A DNA stretch of 64,000 nt. Origin: UBA8401 sp041665525 (GTDB lineage Bacteria > Bacteroidota > Ignavibacteria > UBA10030 > UBA8401). The translations under genes were made by a program, and so were the position numbers. Every line of letters starts with the position of its first letter. Position 1 is the first letter of the stretch. The notes beneath the pieces are model-generated. The model saw only the letters and a program-made list of their open reading frames with translations. It did not search any database and was not told the origin of the DNA. Below are positions 26,101 through 33,798 of the stretch, one piece after another. The stretch lies in the NCBI GenBank assembly GCA_041665525.1, contig JBAYIS010000008.1, positions 62,001 through 126,000 on the forward strand, written 5' to 3'.

Positions 26101-27782
26101 CCGGGAAGCGGAGAGAGAAGATTGTGCAGTTTGTTCCAGACGATGCGTGCGCGGAGTTCGCGGAAGGCATCGTTCGTAAATCGGCCTCCCAGCATCTCAA
26201 GGATTGCATGAAAGACTTTTTCCCCGAGCGAACGGTAACAATATGATTGCCGGACAAGATCGAACAGATCTTCCACATTCCATTCTTCGATGCCGACCAT
26301 AGCGACGATTTGCTGAGCAAGCACATCCAGGCAATTCTGGGGGATCACGGAGCGCTCGATGGCATGCTCTGTCATGCCTTTTGCGACAACGGCAGATTCT
26401 ACCAGATCCTCGCGGTGGGTAACGAACATTCTTCCTTTGCTATTAGCATCCACCAGGTGGCCGGACCGGCCGACTCGTTGCAATCCGCGCGCGATCCCTT
26501 TCGGCGATTGGATCTGCACGACAAGATCGACCGTGCCAATATCAATGCCAAGTTCCAAAGCGGAAGTTGTGATCAATACACGGAGCTTTCCGAGCTTTAA
26601 ATCTGTTTCAAGTTGTTCGCGGACGGTACGGGACATACTTCCGTGGTATGCAAACACTGTCATCGGATCTTCGGTTGTTCCGTAAACACTCTCGGCAGGA
26701 GTGCTTGTTTGAGAAACAGTTTTTTGTGGACGGAATCCGGTCTTCGAAAATGGTACGGCGTAATTGTTTGTTGTATCCTGAATTTCCAATATCAGTTCGT
26801 TAAGTCGCGCCGCGACACGCTCGGCGAGCCTTCTGTTGTTCACGAAGATTAATGTCGTTCGATGTTCCCGGATTAACAGCAGTAATTGCGGAAATATAAG
26901 GGACCAGATGCTGTCCATCGGCATTCCGGTGAAGTCCCGTGCAGCACAAATCACTTTCAGATCCATCTGTTTTCTATATCCGGCATCGATAATGACCACT
27001 TCACGCGGTGCTAACGATCGTTCTTTCCATTCCATACCGCCGAGAAATTGTGCGACCGGTTCCAGCGGCTTTTGCGTTGCCGAGAGTCCGATACGAACAA
27101 AACTCTTTCGTACATCAATACTATCATGACGGGTGTTCTGAACAAGATGTTCAAGCCGTTCCAGCGACAGGGAGAGATGAACTCCCCGTTTGGTGTTGCT
27201 GATGGAATGTATCTCATCGACAATAACATATTGAACAGAACGGAACAGCGGCCGCGCCTTTTCAGAAGAAAGCATCAAAAAAAGGGATTCGGGAGTCGTG
27301 ATCAGAATGTCGGGAGGATTTCGCAGCATCCGTGCTCGTTCCGTTTGCGTCGTATCTCCGGTGCGGACAGCGCTGCGAATTTCTTCCATAGCAATGCCGG
27401 CAGTATGCGCTTCTTCCAGTATTCCGTTTAACGGTATCTCCAGATTGCGATGAATATCGTTATTCAACGCCTTCAGCGGAGAAATGTAAAGAATGCGGAT
27501 GCCAGAATGATTTTTTTTTCTCTCGCGCGATGTCGTTCTCGTCGATCCTTCGTTTCCCTCGCGCACCGGATACCTGGAAATATTTTCTTCTACAAGATGG
27601 TTGATGCACCATAAGAATGCTGCAAGAGTCTTTCCTGAACCCGTTGGTGCAACGATCAGGGTATTCTTCCTTTCCGAAATGGAAGGCCATCCCAGTGTTT
27701 GCGGCGGCGAGGGTGTTCCGAAGGTGCGGGTGAACCACGAACGGACGACGGGATTGAATTTTTCAAGTATTGTTTCGTGCAT
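23127..27782 (-). CDS. lhr: Lhr-family DEAD/DEAH-box helicase
   Basis: This 1,551-residue protein has a superfamily 2 helicase core at its N-terminus: a Q-motif-like PPQTLGWP, Walker A APTGSGKT (residues 45-52), motif II DEIH (in VIVDEIHSIS), SATQKP, and later motifs such as STSALELGIDIG and QRVGRSGH. It is followed by the winged-helix and beta-barrel regions of Lhr and a long C-terminal domain, giving the size of 'large' Lhr proteins. These enzymes unwind DNA/RNA duplexes and are linked to DNA repair. The frame is open up to 27968, but I place the start at the ATG at 27782: the upstream residues are not family-like and would overlap the divergent kinase gene. Confidence 0.9.
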   Translation of the reverse strand: MHETILEKFNPVVRSWFTRTFGTPSPPQTLGWPSISERKNTLIVAPTGSGKTLAAFLWCINHLVEENISRYPVREGNEGSTRTTSRERKKNHSGIRILYISPLKALNNDIHRNLEIPLNGILEEAHTAGIAMEEIRSAVRTGDTTQTERARMLRNPPDILITTPESLFLMLSSEKARPLFRSVQYVIVDEIHSISNTKRGVHLSLSLERLEHLVQNTRHDSIDVRKSFVRIGLSATQKPLEPVAQFLGGMEWKERSLAPREVVIIDAGYRKQMDLKVICAARDFTGMPMDSIWSLIFPQLLLLIREHRTTLIFVNNRRLAERVAARLNELILEIQDTTNNYAVPFSKTGFRPQKTVSQTSTPAESVYGTTEDPMTVFAYHGSMSRTVREQLETDLKLGKLRVLITTSALELGIDIGTVDLVVQIQSPKGIARGLQRVGRSGHLVDANSKGRMFVTHREDLVESAVVAKGMTEHAIERSVIPQNCLDVLAQQIVAMVGIEEWNVEDLFDLVRQSYCYRSLGEKVFHAILEMLGGRFTNDAFRELRARIVWNKLHNLLSPLPGSTLLAITNAGTIPDRGYFGVYLEDQKTKVGEVDEEFIYESRTGDTFILGSNVWRMMDIDANKVIVSPAPGQPARMPFWRGEGIGRTYELGVRIGEFMEQMSEKDHGGQTAYLEDFPVDANSSRNIISYLDEQRESTRIVPSHKNIVVEGFRDEVGDPRIVVHSCYGKGVNGLLGIVLSYLLQQRLNIEVQMLYNNDGILFRCSDAERLPLDLFSGITSQIAQEIVLQQIPSSPLFGALFRQNAERALLLPKGSPGKRRPFFLQRLKSADLLQIVRQYNDFPIVIETVRECLTDVLDFEHFKEIIAAIESETIRVHTVQNETPSPFASTLLFDFAAVYMYEWDDPKQNSFQQSALLNREILAEVVNLEAVRSVVRNDAVEKVEEQLQFISATRRARTPVELMEVFLRLGELSVVEVSDRTTNTAFTTELSNRGIIIPITIGRNEFFISAEEVPLYRSISNIGTEIIAQLPDYLRDARIEKDEALRYVIMRMLRSRGVLTCINIADRFALSINECEGILQTLAETENIVHGILTNESSAEQWSYRPNLERIHRASISILRKEIKPATIPEFTRLLLQWQHRHPSAQVNDENGMIDVLDALQSYSASSELWEAEILSGRFQRYDGRLLRQCAQRGEYFCIGTDSGRSQWIRRNEGIYFIAPKELALEGLSKHSMEIYQFIKENGASYLTDIREGTSYSLAAINRSLSELFWRSLITNDIVDEALHVKRFRTIDSELPPERIEIVNPRRNPLRSTAMKSVRTALKQVPGWNGRWSLVHTKSILGTAVSDEEKIRRQAEQLLNRYGIVAREIAKREENLLPWSVLAMVFQRMEMRGEIRRGYFVEGLSGMQFAHPDAVRFMDEIKARPVKNDPPIVLNACDPANPYGTGLDSAPFIDPIIRITRIPGNHIIIENGVPIVWIESFGMRVFIPLVTDAVRQGLAQYVNLLRSSYPDRNEIIIEYCNTQRPGESSAAELLKSLGFYRDRMQTMRLDLR

Positions 27783-27930
27783 TGAACCCAATGTAAGGAA
27801 AATTGGAGAGAAGATAAAAATCGGACTCTTTCCTATTAAAGAAACTCTAACTATTCTCAAATTGATTTTCTCTGAAACAATCGTTATACTTTGCAGGCAA
27901 AATTTATACATTTCAAGCAAGAACGATTGA

Positions 27931-29370
27931 ATGACGCAACGGACACGAATTCTTCTTATTGAAAACAACCGGGAAAGTGTTGAACTCTTTACGAGCGAAA
28001 TGCACCGTTCCGGTCTTGTTTACGAAGTACGCCATATTTCATCGTTCGATCTCATCCCCGAAGCACTAGAAGAGTTCTCGCCAGAAATAATCATTTTCGA
28101 TTACAACCTCGCTGAATTAAAGCCGTCCGATACGATTGGCATACTCAAGAATATGATCGCGACAACACCGCTGATCATCTATTCGGACATCCTGAACGAA
28201 GAAACCGTCGTTGAGTGTATGCGCTCCGGAGCATCGGACTATGTCTTCAAGCAACATTCGGCACGGCTTGGCTCGGCGATCGAAAACGCTATCGACAAAC
28301 GCCGAGTGCAGGAAGAGCTGCGACTCAGCAAAGAACGGTTTAACACTCTTGCAAAAGTTTCCACGGTGGGGATCTTTCTCGCTTCAGCGGAAGGATTCTA
28401 TCTGTATGTAAATGAACGCTGGTGCGACATCACCGGCTTAAGCTACGACCAGGCATTTGGAGACGGTTTTTTGAATGCAGTACACTCGCATGACAGAAAA
28501 CGTATCCGCACGGAATGGCACCGCTGTGTTCGGGAGCGGACACCATTTCAATCGGAATACCGTATTTTCCGGGAAAGCGATAAAACGGAATTATGGGTAA
28601 TGGGTCAGGCGTTGCCGGAAGTGAATACGGACGGATCGCTGGCGGGATTTGTCGGAACAATCACAGACATTACGGAACGGATGCATGCGGAGATCGAGAT
28701 CGACAGTTCCCGGAAACAGTTGCGTGCATTGACCGTCCGCCTGCAGAATATTCGGGAGGAAGAGCGTACGCACATTGCACGGGAGATTCATGACGATCTT
28801 GGCCAGGCATTAACTGGTTTGAAAATGGATTTGGCGTGGGTAAACAATAAACTAAGTTCCTCGGATGAGACCATCCAAAAGCGGATTAAGTCGATGATGG
28901 AGCTTGCGGATTCTACCATTCACAAAGTACGCAAACTGGCAACCGACCTTCGCCCCGGAATCCTCGATGACATCGGCCTGGCTGCTGCTATTGAATGGCA
29001 GGGTAAGGATTTTGGCGAACGGACCGGCATCGATTTTTCGTTCCATCTGGACGAGGAACTTCAGTTGGATGAAAAACGGTCCACGGCATTCTTTCGAATC
29101 TTTCAGGAATCATTGACCAATGTTATTCGCCATGCACAAGCGAAAAATGTTGCCATCTCTCTTCGCCGTGAAGGAGCAAATGTTATTCTTACCATTGAAG
29201 ACGACGGGAGAGGGATCGCTCCGAATGAACTCGCAAATCCCCGGTCAGTGGGTATTCTCGGAATGAAAGAACGTGCTGCAAGCTTCAACGGCGAAGTGAA
29301 TGTTATCGGCGTACCGAACAAGGGAACCACTGTCCGCGTCCGTATCCCCCTCGTTGAATCTTCTTCGTAA
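27931..29370 (+). CDS. Receiver-PAS-histidine kinase (HisKA_3, NarX/DegS type)
   Basis: The 479-residue soluble protein starts with a receiver-like domain (residues about 5-125; putative phospho-acceptor in IIIFDYNL). A PAS domain follows (about 135-255, with VNERWCDITG and TITDITERM). The kinase core is of the HisKA_3 type: EEERTHIAREIHDDLGQALT, with H287 as the likely phosphorylated histidine, and an ATPase domain (FQESLTNVIRHAQAKN; DDGRGI; GILGMKERA). It ends seven bases before a NarL-type response regulator, its likely partner. A receiver at the N-terminus of a NarX-like kinase suggests it also takes input from another kinase. No membrane segment is present. Confidence 0.92.
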   Translation: MTQRTRILLIENNRESVELFTSEMHRSGLVYEVRHISSFDLIPEALEEFSPEIIIFDYNLAELKPSDTIGILKNMIATTPLIIYSDILNEETVVECMRSGASDYVFKQHSARLGSAIENAIDKRRVQEELRLSKERFNTLAKVSTVGIFLASAEGFYLYVNERWCDITGLSYDQAFGDGFLNAVHSHDRKRIRTEWHRCVRERTPFQSEYRIFRESDKTELWVMGQALPEVNTDGSLAGFVGTITDITERMHAEIEIDSSRKQLRALTVRLQNIREEERTHIAREIHDDLGQALTGLKMDLAWVNNKLSSSDETIQKRIKSMMELADSTIHKVRKLATDLRPGILDDIGLAAAIEWQGKDFGERTGIDFSFHLDEELQLDEKRSTAFFRIFQESLTNVIRHAQAKNVAISLRREGANVILTIEDDGRGIAPNELANPRSVGILGMKERAASFNGEVNVIGVPNKGTTVRVRIPLVESSS

Positions 29371-29377
29371 TACACTT

Positions 29378-30013
29378 ATGACTCGCATTCTCATTGCAGA
29401 CGATCACACCATAGTTCGAAAAGGACTGAAACAGATTCTTTCCGAAGGGATGAAGAATGTGGAGTTCGGCGAATCAGCAAATGCATCTGAAACCCTCTCT
29501 CTTGTTACTTCGAAAAAATTCGACTTTCTCATTCTCGACCTTAGTATGCCCGGCAGAAGCGGACTCGATCTGCTGAAAGATATCAAAGCACGGTTCCCAA
29601 AACTCCCAATTCTTGTGCTTAGTATGTATCCTGAAGACCAGTATGCGCTTCGCGTAGTGAAAGCGGGTGCGATGGGATATCTTACGAAGAACAGTGCACC
29701 GGAAGAATTGGTGGCTGCTGTGACGAAAATTCTGAAAGGGGGGCGGTACATCAGTTCTTCCCTGTCGGAGCAATTATTGTCGATGGTACAGGAAACAAAA
29801 AAAGGTGAGGGATACGGATCGCTTTCCGACCGTGAATTTCAGGTGCTGCAGTACATCGCTTCTGGAAAGACAGTCTCCGACATCGCAGACTCCCTGGCGC
29901 TCAGCGTGAAAACTGTCAGCACGTACCGCACCCGAATATTGGAAAAATTACACCTCTCCTCCAACGCTGAACTGACGCGCTACGCAATGCAGAACAAGCT
30001 CATAGATTTGTAG
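29378..30013 (+). CDS. NarL/LuxR-family response regulator
   Basis: The 211-residue regulator has a receiver domain (TRILIADDHTIVRKGL at the start; phospho-Asp in FLILDLSMPG; Lys in YLTKNS) and a C-terminal LuxR-type helix-turn-helix (LSDREFQVLQYIASGKTVSD; SVKTVSTYRTRILEKL). The frame is open from 29300, but the ATG at 29378 begins exactly at the receiver and lies just after the kinase stop. The upstream kinase is its probable phosphate donor. Target genes are unknown. Confidence 0.93.
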   Translation: MTRILIADDHTIVRKGLKQILSEGMKNVEFGESANASETLSLVTSKKFDFLILDLSMPGRSGLDLLKDIKARFPKLPILVLSMYPEDQYALRVVKAGAMGYLTKNSAPEELVAAVTKILKGGRYISSSLSEQLLSMVQETKKGEGYGSLSDREFQVLQYIASGKTVSDIADSLALSVKTVSTYRTRILEKLHLSSNAELTRYAMQNKLIDL

Positions 30014-30091
30014 GACAAACACCTACAAAAGAAATCGCCATTCTCCGATACTTATTCCCTGTATTAGTTTGTATCGTAAGTCACACCACGT

Positions 30092-30484
30092 ATGCATACA
30101 CTCGACCATTCGAAATCAGTGAAAGTCTTTATTGTGGACGACTCAGAGATCGTTCGAGATCGTCTTACTTCCATGCTGTCCGAAGTAACTTTGATCGACA
30201 TCATCGGTTATGCGGATAATCCGTTGGCGGCAACGGAATCCATCGTTCGCACGAAACCAGATGTGATCATCCTTGATATCTTCTTGACCGGCGGCAGCGG
30301 TATTCATGTACTGAAAAACATCCGCGCAAAACAGATCACTTCCAAAGTGATCATGTTGACAAACTATGCGCAGGACGAATACCGAAAGAAATGCTTTGAA
30401 GAAGGGGCGGATTTTTTCTTCGATAAATCAATCGAATTCGATAAGGTTGTGGATGTAATTCAGCGACTTTCCGCAGCGGCATGA
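30092..30484 (+). CDS. Single-domain response regulator (CheY-like)
   Basis: A 130-residue protein made of one receiver domain. It has the acidic pair (VDDSEIV), phospho-Asp in VIILDIFLTGGSG, the Thr in MLTNYA and a Lys in FFFDKSIEF. No output domain is present, so it should act by binding partner proteins or passing phosphate along. It is 47 bases upstream of the membrane histidine kinase gene on the same strand and is probably part of the same pathway. No strong ribosome-binding site was seen before the ATG. Confidence 0.88.
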   Translation: MHTLDHSKSVKVFIVDDSEIVRDRLTSMLSEVTLIDIIGYADNPLAATESIVRTKPDVIILDIFLTGGSGIHVLKNIRAKQITSKVIMLTNYAQDEYRKKCFEEGADFFFDKSIEFDKVVDVIQRLSAAA

Positions 30485-30531
30485 AAATTTTTTATCATTT
30501 ACACTATTTCACTAATTAACGGAGTTACCAT

Positions 30532-32646
30532 ATGAGACAAGCAATTTTCAGTCTTGGCGCATTGCTGATGAACCGCCTCAACTATCTGCAAAAATTCGCC
30601 ATTGTGTTGGTGCTGTTGTTGATCCCGAGCGGCAGTTTGCTCTATATCGTTGCCACGCAGATCACCCAGAGTGTTGAATATTCGCAGAAGGAATTGACCG
30701 GTATCTCGTACAACGCTGCGCTGCGGCAGTTTTACGAAAAAGTGCAAAGCCATCGAGAATATTCTGTACAATTCTTTTTGGGTGATTCGACTGCTGAGGC
30801 CTCGATGGCACAGGCACAGCAGGAGATCGAACTCGCCGTGTTGAGAGTTGATTCGTCCGATACACAGTTTGGTGATGCTCTTGCCGTGCGGGAACAATGG
30901 AAGAACATTAAGATCGACTGGAAGAACTTGAAAAGCCGTGCGTTCACACATAAGATCGAGAAAAGCGAAGAGCTGCATAATAAGCTCGTTTCCGATGCCC
31001 TTGCACTGGTAGTGGATGTGGCCGATAACTCCAATCTGACCTTGGATACGGATATTGAAACATACTATCTGATGAACATTACCAACTTCAAGGTGCTTCA
31101 GATGACCGAAGCGTTGAGCCAGTCCAAGAATTTGCTTCGGTCGATCGTCATGACCCCGAAACTCACTCCGGAACAACGAACAGCGTTTACTGTGCAGGCC
31201 GGTAATATTCAGCCGCTCATGGCCGATATCGCCGACGCGGTGAACCGGATTAACACATACAATCAGCCCGTCAGTCCGATCGTCGAACCGTCGTACGTGG
31301 ACCTAAAATCCAACACCGATCAGTACATTGAATTGCTCCAGTCAGAAATTCTGGATGATAGTTTGCGCACTCTGCGCGGTATCGATCTGAACGTGATTGA
31401 ACGGCCTATTAAAGCAGGCTATGATGTGTTCGATGTCCAGCTGCCGATTCTGAAGAATCTGATCGAGGTGCGCATTACCAATTTGCAGAACCAAGTGTTG
31501 ATCTACATCGCTGGCACCATACTCGTCCTTATTTTCGTGTCCTACCTGTTGGGCGGATTTTACAGCTCTGTGATCGATACAGTGCATACACTGGAAGGTG
31601 TGGCAACACAACTGAATGAAGGTAAAATTACGGAGGTTGTCGAAGTGGAAACGAGGGACGAATTAGGACGTGTGGGACGTTCGTTCAACCAGATTGCGCT
31701 CAGCCTTCTTTCCCGTAATAAAGAGCTCGAAGAGAACAGGATCCAGATCGAATCAACGAACCGGGCACTGCGTGAAACACAAACCGCTTTGGTGCAAGGA
31801 GAGAAGATGGCGTCCCTCGGTCAAATGGTCGCCGGCCTGGCACACGAAATCAACACTCCGCTTGGCTATGTGAAGAACAATATTGAAATGATGATTGGTA
31901 ATCAACAGACCATCAACGATGCGGTGGAACAGTACCGCAAACTGTTGGATATGCTGGTGAACGGTGTGGAGGACGGATTGGAGCAAACCGTGACGGATCT
32001 GGCGAACCTTTCCACTGAACTTGAAAAGAACACTGTGCTGGAAGACAGTAAGACGATGTTGTCGCAGGCGCTCGTCGGAACGGAACGCATCCAGGAATTG
32101 ATCAAGAACTTGCGCGAATTCTCCCGTCTGGATGAAGCAGACCTTGCAAAGGTAGACCTGAACAGTGCGCTTGATGCAACGTTGGTCATTGCCAATAACG
32201 TAATTAAAAACAAAGCAGTGGTCAAAAAAGATTACCAGCCGAATCTGATGGCGGAATGTTATCCTGCGCAATACAACCAGGTAGTCCTGAACCTACTGAC
32301 AAATGCTGCACAGGCAATCGACGGTCAGGGAACAATCACAATTCGTACATACAAGGAACCGGGCAACCCGGATATGGCGGTCGTTAAGATCTCTGATACC
32401 GGAAAAGGAATTGCACGTGAAAACATCAGCAAGATCTTCGAGCCGTTTTTCACGACGAAAAAGGTCGGAGAAGGAACGGGCCTCGGGCTTTCCATATCCT
32501 ACAAGATCATTGAAAAGCACGGTGGATCGATCAAAGTAGAGAGCGAAGTCGGCCGCGGTACGGATTTCTTCGTCCGTATCCCGGTGGTACAACCGCGACT
32601 TGCAAAGAAAGAATCCGCACCGGCAATGCAGCCGAGCGTGAATTAA
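30532..32646 (+). CDS. Membrane histidine kinase with large helical sensor and HAMP domain
   Basis: The 704-residue kinase has two membrane segments (about residues 22-43 and 322-345) enclosing a roughly 280-residue, all-helical extracytoplasmic sensor of the four-helix-bundle kind (SNLTLDTDIETYYLMN is a family hallmark). A HAMP domain follows (about 346-400). The HisKA domain has GLAHEINTPLGYVK with the phosphorylated His near residue 438, and the ATPase domain has NLLTNAAQAI, DTGKGI, FEPFFTTKK and GTGLGLSI. GGAG lies upstream of the ATG. The following gene, 39 bases away, encodes a two-receiver protein that is its likely target. The signal is not known. Confidence 0.92.
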   Translation: MRQAIFSLGALLMNRLNYLQKFAIVLVLLLIPSGSLLYIVATQITQSVEYSQKELTGISYNAALRQFYEKVQSHREYSVQFFLGDSTAEASMAQAQQEIELAVLRVDSSDTQFGDALAVREQWKNIKIDWKNLKSRAFTHKIEKSEELHNKLVSDALALVVDVADNSNLTLDTDIETYYLMNITNFKVLQMTEALSQSKNLLRSIVMTPKLTPEQRTAFTVQAGNIQPLMADIADAVNRINTYNQPVSPIVEPSYVDLKSNTDQYIELLQSEILDDSLRTLRGIDLNVIERPIKAGYDVFDVQLPILKNLIEVRITNLQNQVLIYIAGTILVLIFVSYLLGGFYSSVIDTVHTLEGVATQLNEGKITEVVEVETRDELGRVGRSFNQIALSLLSRNKELEENRIQIESTNRALRETQTALVQGEKMASLGQMVAGLAHEINTPLGYVKNNIEMMIGNQQTINDAVEQYRKLLDMLVNGVEDGLEQTVTDLANLSTELEKNTVLEDSKTMLSQALVGTERIQELIKNLREFSRLDEADLAKVDLNSALDATLVIANNVIKNKAVVKKDYQPNLMAECYPAQYNQVVLNLLTNAAQAIDGQGTITIRTYKEPGNPDMAVVKISDTGKGIARENISKIFEPFFTTKKVGEGTGLGLSISYKIIEKHGGSIKVESEVGRGTDFFVRIPVVQPRLAKKESAPAMQPSVN

Positions 32647-32685
32647 AGGATTATGTAATCAGTGATGTGATAAGGAGATACGATC

Positions 32686-33681
32686 ATGGCAAAACCTATA
32701 GTGGAAGAAAAAGCGAACATCCTGTTCGTCGATGACGAACCAATGATTCTTTCGTCATTAAACATGTTGTTTAAAAGCAAGTATAAGGTCTATCTGGCGG
32801 AGAATGGTTTTGATGCGCTGGAAATCATCAAATCGGTTCCGATTAAAGTCGTGGTGAGTGATCAGCGCATGCCCGGAATGCTCGGCCACGAACTTCTTCG
32901 GCAAGTAAAGGAGATTAGTCCGAACAGTGTCCGAATGCTGCTGACAGGATATTCCGATCTTGATGCGATCATCGGTTCGGTGAACGCTGGAGAGGTCTTC
33001 CGTTTCATCAACAAACCGTGGCAGGGAGAGTTCATGCTGTATGTTGTGAAGCTCGGCGTGGAAATCTATGACAAGGTGACGAAACTGCAAGAAGACGAGA
33101 TGCAGAAGAAGGAAGAGACGATCACCGAGGAGAATCCCGTTTCCGGACACCGCGTCCACATCGAGGTCGAAGAAGAAAGTCCCACAGTTCTTTTCGTGGA
33201 TTATAGCGAAGAAGAAACCGGCAGGCTTGTGGATAAATACGGCAGCGCTTTCAATGCGGTGGCAGTGAACTCCATCGATGCAGCATTCCAGGAAATGGCG
33301 AAGAAGCCGGTATCGGTCATCGTCAGCAACATCAATTTCGGCGATGTGGACGGAGTCAGTTTTCTGGATACGGTGCGTCGTGAATATCCGAACACCGTTT
33401 CTGTGATTCTCACAGAAGTGAAAGACGCACAGCTGGCAATCCGGTCGATCAATGAACTCAACGTCTTCCGTTATCTGGTAAAACCGATGCCGGAAGATCA
33501 AATTTCTCATACCCTGGAAAAAGCGATTGAACGGAGCAAAGCATTCAAAGCGACTCCGCATAAGAACGTCCTGAAAATGGCAGAGGAAATCGCACCGGAA
33601 CGGTTGGTTCGTAATGAAGAAAGTACGTTGCGGTTGCGGTTGCGAGCAGCTCAGGCGCTCCTGTCAAAGAATAAACACTGA
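32686..33681 (+). CDS. Dual-receiver response regulator with degenerate second receiver
   Basis: The 331-residue protein has two receiver domains and no recognisable DNA-binding or enzymatic output. The first (about residues 9-130) is canonical: ILFVDDEPM, D59 in VVVSDQRMPG, K110 in FINKPW. The second (about 165-285) keeps D172 and K266 (YLVKPMP) but has Asn215 where the phospho-Asp should be (VIVSNINFG), so it probably cannot be phosphorylated. A short helical tail follows. AAGGAG precedes the ATG. It lies directly downstream of the membrane kinase and is followed by a strong terminator. It may act as an adaptor, with the second domain recognising another protein. Confidence 0.88.
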   Translation: MAKPIVEEKANILFVDDEPMILSSLNMLFKSKYKVYLAENGFDALEIIKSVPIKVVVSDQRMPGMLGHELLRQVKEISPNSVRMLLTGYSDLDAIIGSVNAGEVFRFINKPWQGEFMLYVVKLGVEIYDKVTKLQEDEMQKKEETITEENPVSGHRVHIEVEEESPTVLFVDYSEEETGRLVDKYGSAFNAVAVNSIDAAFQEMAKKPVSVIVSNINFGDVDGVSFLDTVRREYPNTVSVILTEVKDAQLAIRSINELNVFRYLVKPMPEDQISHTLEKAIERSKAFKATPHKNVLKMAEEIAPERLVRNEESTLRLRLRAAQALLSKNKH

Positions 33682-33724
33682 ATACGGCAGACTCATCATC
33701 GGATTGCTTATGACGAAGGTGAAC

Positions 33725-33760
33725 ACAACAAACCCCGCCGCCCCACGCGGGGTTTGTTGT
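33725..33760 (+). terminator. Strong hairpin terminator after the dual-receiver gene
   Basis: A 14-base-pair perfect stem (ACAACAAACCCCGC at 33725-33738 paired with GCGGGGTTTGTTGT at 33747-33760) encloses an eight-base loop. It begins 43 bases after the dual-receiver stop codon and ends 38 bases before the first repeat-protein gene. It separates the signalling genes from the repeat-protein genes. There is only a short T-rich tail. Confidence 0.7.
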
Positions 33761-33798
33761 TTAAATCGCCAAACGGCCTCTTACGCTAAGTAAAGCAG

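Noticed and set aside
27783..27968. Upstream extension of the Lhr helicase frame
   Set aside because: It overlaps the divergent kinase gene and precedes the normal Lhr N-terminus by about 60 unrelated residues.
30007..30029. Hairpin TTTGTAGG/CCTACAAA after the NarL-type gene
   Set aside because: The stem is only eight base pairs and has no T-run, so I do not call it a terminator.
30499..31176. Minus-strand open frame opposite the membrane kinase
   Set aside because: It lies fully against a well-supported kinase gene and has no recognisable domain.
32758..33561. Long minus-strand open frame opposite the dual-receiver gene
   Set aside because: It mirrors the codon pattern of the real receiver gene, has a low-complexity His/Phe-rich translation and no family match.
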